Assembly (NCBI GenBank): GCA_001632425.1
Contig: KV425657.1
Coordinates: forward strand, 21,597-85,596
From: Neolentinus lepideus HHB14362 ss-1
Taxonomy: Eukaryota; Basidiomycota; Agaricomycetes; Gloeophyllales; Gloeophyllaceae
DNA length: 64,000 nt
Direction: 5' to 3'
Shown: piece by piece, positions 59,185-64,000 of the stretch
Layout of the letters: every line of letters starts with the position of its first letter
Position numbering within the stretch: the first letter of the stretch is position 1
Notes under the pieces: generated by a model
What the model was told of the DNA's origin: nothing
Database searches by the model: none
The model's input: the letters and a program-made list of their open reading frames with translations, nothing else
Translations under genes and position numbers: made by a program

Positions 59185-60500
59185 TGCGATTCGCCAACAC
59201 CGCACTCAACGCGGTCTCGATACACGCTGCGTGCTGCGACGCAGACACTTACAGGGAGTCGACGCCGTCGACATCTCCTTCGTACTACAATGTATGTAAA
59301 CCATCTAAATTCAATGTTGATGTGCCCACGAGTGCGAGTGCGCTAAGTAAGAGGAAGCGGACGGTTACACAGCTAGCTTACCTGACTTGCTCGACAAGGA
59401 GGGCAGTCCTCGCCGACCGCTCTAACGCGAGATCTTCGCCAACACCGCCCTCAACGCGTTCTCGATACGACGCTGGTTTCTGCGATGCGGACACTTCCCG
59501 CGCACGCGATCAGGACTGGGAGTCAAACGCTCCCAACATCGTCCACCCCCATCTGCGTCTCCATCCGACACTAGTACTCGCCCCCGGTAATGCTCGCAGG
59601 GACACGCGTCTACGATACAGCACGTGCGGCGGTCTCAACCACAACGGGGAGTCGACACCGAACTTTGCTGACACCGTGGACGTGTCGTTCGTGCTACTAT
59701 GTACGTAATCTACCCAAATTCAATGTTTGTGTCTACGAGTGCAAGTTAGAGCAAGCGGACGGGTACACAGCGCGCTTACCTGGCTTTCTCGACTCCGAGG
59801 GGAGTTAGCGCCGACCGCTCCAACGCGACACTAGTCAACACGGTCTCGATACGACACTGCCTTTCGCGACGCAGACACTTACCGCGGATGCGACCCACAC
59901 AGCGAATCCGCATCGTACAGCCCGACCGCGCCTCCATCCGACTATCATGCTCGATAAGACGAGCAAGGACACGCGTGTACGCTGCAGCGCGTTCGGCGGT
60001 CTCAACCACAACAGCGAGTCGACGTCTCGCTTTGCTGACACTGTCGTTCGTGCTACCATGTACGTAATCCTTATCCAAATTCAATGTTTATGTGTCCACG
60101 AGTGCGAACACGTTGAGTAAGAGCTTGAGGACGGGTATACAGTGTGCTTACCTGACTTTCTCGACAAGGAGGGCAGTCCTCGCCGGCCGTTCCAGCGTGA
60201 CGCCAACACTGCAGTCAACGCGGTCTCAATACGATGTTGGTGACGTGAGGCAGAGAGCGAATCAACGGCGCGAGCGTCGTCCCATCCACCCCGACACGTA
60301 TCGCTGGTAACGCTCGCAAGGATACGCATGCACACGTGCACGCTGCAGTGCGTTCGGCGGTCTCAACCACAACGGGGGGTCAACGCCGCGGACGTCTCGT
60401 TCGTACTACAATGTATGTAATCTGTTCTAATTGATGTTTTTGTGCCTACGAGTGTGAATACGTTGAGTAAGAGCATGAGGACGGGTATACGGCGTGCTTA
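59142..60500. repeat. Large diverged tandem repeat array, about 360-490-bp units
   Basis: Anchor GGTCTCAACC recurs at about 59142, 59632, 59999 and 60359, and the anchor AAATTCAATGTT at 59307, 59716 and 60076 (diverged at about 60430). Each unit also holds ACGAGTGCGA..., an inner GGACGGGTA(C/T)AC, CTTACCTG and CGCCG(A/G)CCG(C/T)TC. Spacings of 490, 367 and 360 show unit-length change. No unit is an intact open frame, though pieces look codon-biased. Confidence 0.75.
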
Positions 60501-63500
60501 CCATGAACGATAAGTTGAAGTCTATCGTCGTAGCGACCTCGTCTAGTGCGACGTATCGCGGTGCTGAGACGGGCCTGTCAAATGGGTCAGCACTCGAATT
60601 AGAACCGGGTCGAAAGGTATTTACCTCAACGCGGGGAGTTACAGCTTGACACGAGGAATTGTTACGTTAGTACGAGAACGGGATGATCACTACTAATCCG
60701 TAGTACACTGTTCGAGTTTCCAGCTGGACACTAACTAGTTCGAGGAGTATACGGGCAGTTTTCACGATATCTGCTTGTGCTTACGGGTACGTAAACAGCT
60801 GTGGCGGCGCGATTCACGTCCTATACAAAAGGCGGTGAATATAGCGCTCATGATCCGTCTTAACAGCCACAAAGATTGATAATTTACTCACCTGGACGGA
60901 GGGGCCGATATCCATCCGAGGCAGGGTGGGGAAGAGAAACGGCGGGTCATTGTAGAGGGAGCGGCGTGCCCGCGCTCATATATCTCGTGCTCAATTCTAT
61001 CATTGCATTCGTAATCGCATGAAGTCGCAAGCTTTGAACGTAGCACACGATAATAGTTTCAACTGACCTGGTGACATGGAAAGCCGTCAGATAACCACTC
61101 GTATAACGGTGAAGAGAAACAACTAGAGGACGTACACTATGAGCAACACCGTTACGCTACGTGTTAGATAATTGGGGCGTCACGATCTTGCAGTCGTGTA
61201 GCGGCAGAACGCAAGAAATAGACCGACATACCATCGTATTATTGGTTCGATTCAATGATTGTGCCGTCACAGTCTTGCGAAACGCGCGAAATATAGCGTT
61301 AGCAGTCGATCCACATGGTAAACGCTGCTCGCGCAACAATGACTTGTTCACATTGATAGCGCAAGAGGCCGTATACTCTTCAAGCCGCAGACCAGGACAG
61401 ACGGATGTCGAATTGACTCTAGGGCCAGCAGCGCGCTGCAGCACGTACGTGGTGTAGGCAGTCCTACCACTATGTCAGTAACATTGTAATCGAATAAATA
61501 TGGGATACTTGTACTACATCACGATAGTATCCCTAGTCACACTGCGAGCGGTCAGTAAAGTATTCTGTCAGCAGCGGCGAGAAACTAATGGACAACTTAC
61601 CCAGCACGACATAGACGCCACACGAAAAAGGAGAACTTGTAAGCGCTGGCTCAAAGACAAAGAAATGATTAGACGAGTGAGGATGGATGAACACGGCACC
61701 GCTCACCCCCCTTTATACCCTCCACACTTGAGGGCAAGCCTTTCCTCCACCCTATCTTCCATGGCAAAATGCCCGCTTTCGCAGCGTAAGACCTGAAACC
61801 CTGAAACGCGCTAGCCAGGAAGACCGTGTCGTAATCAGGTGAGAATCCCGCCGCCACACAGGAACAGCGGGGAACTTGGAGTTGCGAGAGCACAAATTCG
61901 TGAATGAATGACGGCGAATGTCTGGGCGATTTGGGGGGCGGACTCGAGCGAATAACTTGACCGTACAACGCACGAGAGCTGACCGCTTGACGGCGCACCT
62001 ATCGACACCATCCGAGTATCCTATGAGCAGATCTTTCAGCCTTCGATCACTTTCTCAAAACACAATATACCAATCCCTCTAAGGGAGTGGCCGACTTGCC
62101 AATCACCCCGCCCGCTGGATATTGAGACTCTGCAAACCGCCCGGGAATTCAAACCACCCTGCAATTCAAAACAGATCGAGACGAGAACTCTCCTGTCGCC
62201 CTAGCACAATTTACACGCTAGAATGATGGACAGCGTCAGCCACGTAAACGCACCGTGGCGACCGTGCCTCTGAACAGTCAGGCCTTGGTAATTCGGTACT
62301 CGTACGAGAATTGCATTGTCTTGTTCGAGGTGAACGAATCACTCTGACGCGTTTGTTCGCACTGCTCAAAGACGTCTTTCAGCAAATGATTTACTGTCGA
62401 GAAAGATTTCATTCGACAGCTCGGACCAAGGACCTCGCAACGCAACATCACTCTGCTGTTCTGAGGTGTCCTGAGTCCGAGATACGACGATCTCCTAGGC
62501 AAAGAAGACAAACGTCAGCCTTCCAGGCCAGAGACTCACCGTTGACGAAGCCCGTCCGCAGCCAACCTGACGACGACAGTCTCGAATCTTCAGGGCTGAT
62601 ACGTGAAGTTCGGGCTATGGCGCGCGAGTGAATGTGTATCGTAAGAACTTCCGAAAACTCTGAATATTTGGGTTGCCCGGTGGCGACTGGCGTTACATTC
62701 ATTCTGTCAGTGGCCCCGCCGTCAAACGACAGTGCATTTCTGGGAGACGCAATTCTTGAGTGATATCAGCATCAAAACGTACCGAGGAATCCATGAGTCA
62801 CCTCACCAATCAAACCTTCTGCTGCCATTCGATCGTGTAAATTCGGCTGGCATTTCCCGCGCTCGCACAATACCACTCCTCAGCACCCAATTATCGCACC
62901 ACCACCTCCTGTTGTGAATTGCTGGTCTCGCCAAATGCTAACTTCATTGAATTTGTGCATCCCAGACCATCTGACATCGAGCGGGTCGGGACCCGCACTC
63001 GCTGACACCCTGACAATCACCATATCTCCGTAAGACAGAATACCTGCGCAATATTAGCATCGAAACATGTCGGAGAATCCTTAACTCATCCATCAATTTT
63101 TGACCGAACTTCCAACTGCCGTTCGATCACGAATAGCTGTCATTCACTGCCCTGACACAATCCCTGTCCTCAGCATCCAGTGATGGCTCCAGGATCTCTT
63201 GTCATGCGTGGTCTACCCATTTGGTTTGCCAAAGAACGAGTCCGCTGATCGACGAGCTTGTTATGCTTCAGCCATTCCATGTATTCCCGAACATACTGTA
63301 TAGTAGTTTGCTTTTCAATATCACATCCAATTTTCAGCATGAAAAGAATGATGACACCACCTCTTCGAAGGCGCTATCTCAGCCTATTCGCATTTGGCAA
63401 TGAATGAGACCCTTGGAAACCATCAACGTGAAATAAACGGACTGTGTACGTACTGGCATATTTTGACATGTATCTGGATCCGCCTGCAACGCAATTCTGC

Positions 63501-64000
63501 GCCCTGATCCCTGCGCGCCCTGCACCGAGGTATTGACACATCACCACCTACCAGACTCCCAGTCTTCCTGCGGGATGACTGGTCTCGCCGGTCCAAACCC
63601 TGCTTGACGTCGTGGACCCGGATGGACAGAAGCACATAGCATAGTAATATGGTAGTTGCGACTAGATTTCAGACGATCCGATGGCTAAAGCATGATGTCA
63701 GTATATCTGAGAGCTGTCCGAGTGCGTGAAACCAAGCTCGGTGAGCGTCTAGCGCTAGCGCCTGCACACACCAGGACTTCAAACTGAACTTCAGTCATTA
63801 TTTCTGTATCTTTCGACATAATTCGAAGCTTGAAAGTCGTGTCAATGCACGACGTCTACATTGTAAACAGTAGAATAGATGTACATATACGAAAACCGTT
63901 CTAAAATTATGGTTCAAGTGCTTACCATGCCACAATCTGTTCTGTTCCATTAATCTCTATCATCGACTGCACGCCGCCCGTGCGTCCGTGTTCATTAACT
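60501..64000. other. Gene-poor end of the window
   Basis: No gene could be supported on either strand. At 62740-62930 and 63040-63200 two strongly diverged tandem copies are visible (shared order: AATTCTTGAGTGATATCAGCATC.../AATATTAGCATC, GCCATTCGATC/GCCGTTCGATC, CTCAGCACCCA/CTCAGCATCCA). Confidence 0.4.

Noticed and set aside
59142..60500. CRISPR-like regular repeats
   Set aside because: The units are hundreds of bases long and diverged, without short identical repeats and unique spacers, and the genome is eukaryotic.

Overview
The window reads as nuclear DNA of a filamentous basidiomycete, most likely an Agaricomycete. Genes are split by many short introns (about 38-60 nt), several with CTAAC or CTGAC branch points. 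The gene set is also typical: a DUF6534-like membrane protein, an Rds1-type ferritin-like protein, a GH128 glucanase, a sedolisin, GH3, ATG15, RAD7 and RAP1. I cannot name the species. I rebuilt gene models by hand from splice signals, and wherever exon coordinates are listed the coding length is a multiple of three.

Layout. 0-4.8 kb is gene-poor: a decayed DUF6534-like gene, a relic of the 3' end of an ATG15-like gene, and unplaced exons. 4.8-10 kb is the most unusual part. A protein-kinase-like gene (minus) and a restriction-endonuclease-like gene (plus) lie head to head, and a decayed second copy of the same head-to-head pair follows at 8.9-10 kb. In the second copy the kinase has been fused in frame to a piece of a GH31 alpha-glucosidase. 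10.2-13.8 kb is a RAP1-like telomere protein with an internal tandem duplication in which coding sequence appears to have become an intron. 13.9-18 kb is mobile-element territory. 18.2-21.3 kb is an MFS transporter, followed by about 4 kb with nothing recognisable. 26-34.3 kb carries an Rds1-like secreted protein, an F-box-like protein, a large protein with an unidentified C-terminal domain, and RAD7 (nucleotide excision repair). 34.4-38.8 kb has repeat-rich elements around a zinc alcohol dehydrogenase. 39-54.9 kb holds a hypothetical protein, an intracellular GH3 beta-glucosidase, a third transposon copy, a sedolisin, a long-chain acyl-CoA synthetase and a GH128 glucanase. 56.9-58.5 kb is ATG15. 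The rest is a tandem-repeat array and gene-poor DNA.

How the genes work together. Two chromosome-maintenance genes (RAP1, RAD7) and several degradative or lipid genes (GH3, sedolisin, acyl-CoA synthetase, GH128, ATG15) sit in this window, but nothing shows that they form one cluster. The conserved divergent kinase/nuclease pair is the best candidate for an undescribed system. It resembles the building blocks of Crinkler-type effectors, in which a REase-fold nuclease and a kinase are often fused; here they are separate genes that duplicated together.

At least three mobile-element families are defined directly by their ends: a family of about 660 bp with three copies, each in its own perfect 9-bp target duplication; a TA-flanked element with 24-bp perfect terminal inverted repeats; and an element of about 1.45 kb bounded by GTAAGTTAC iterations that contains a 37-bp perfect inverted repeat.
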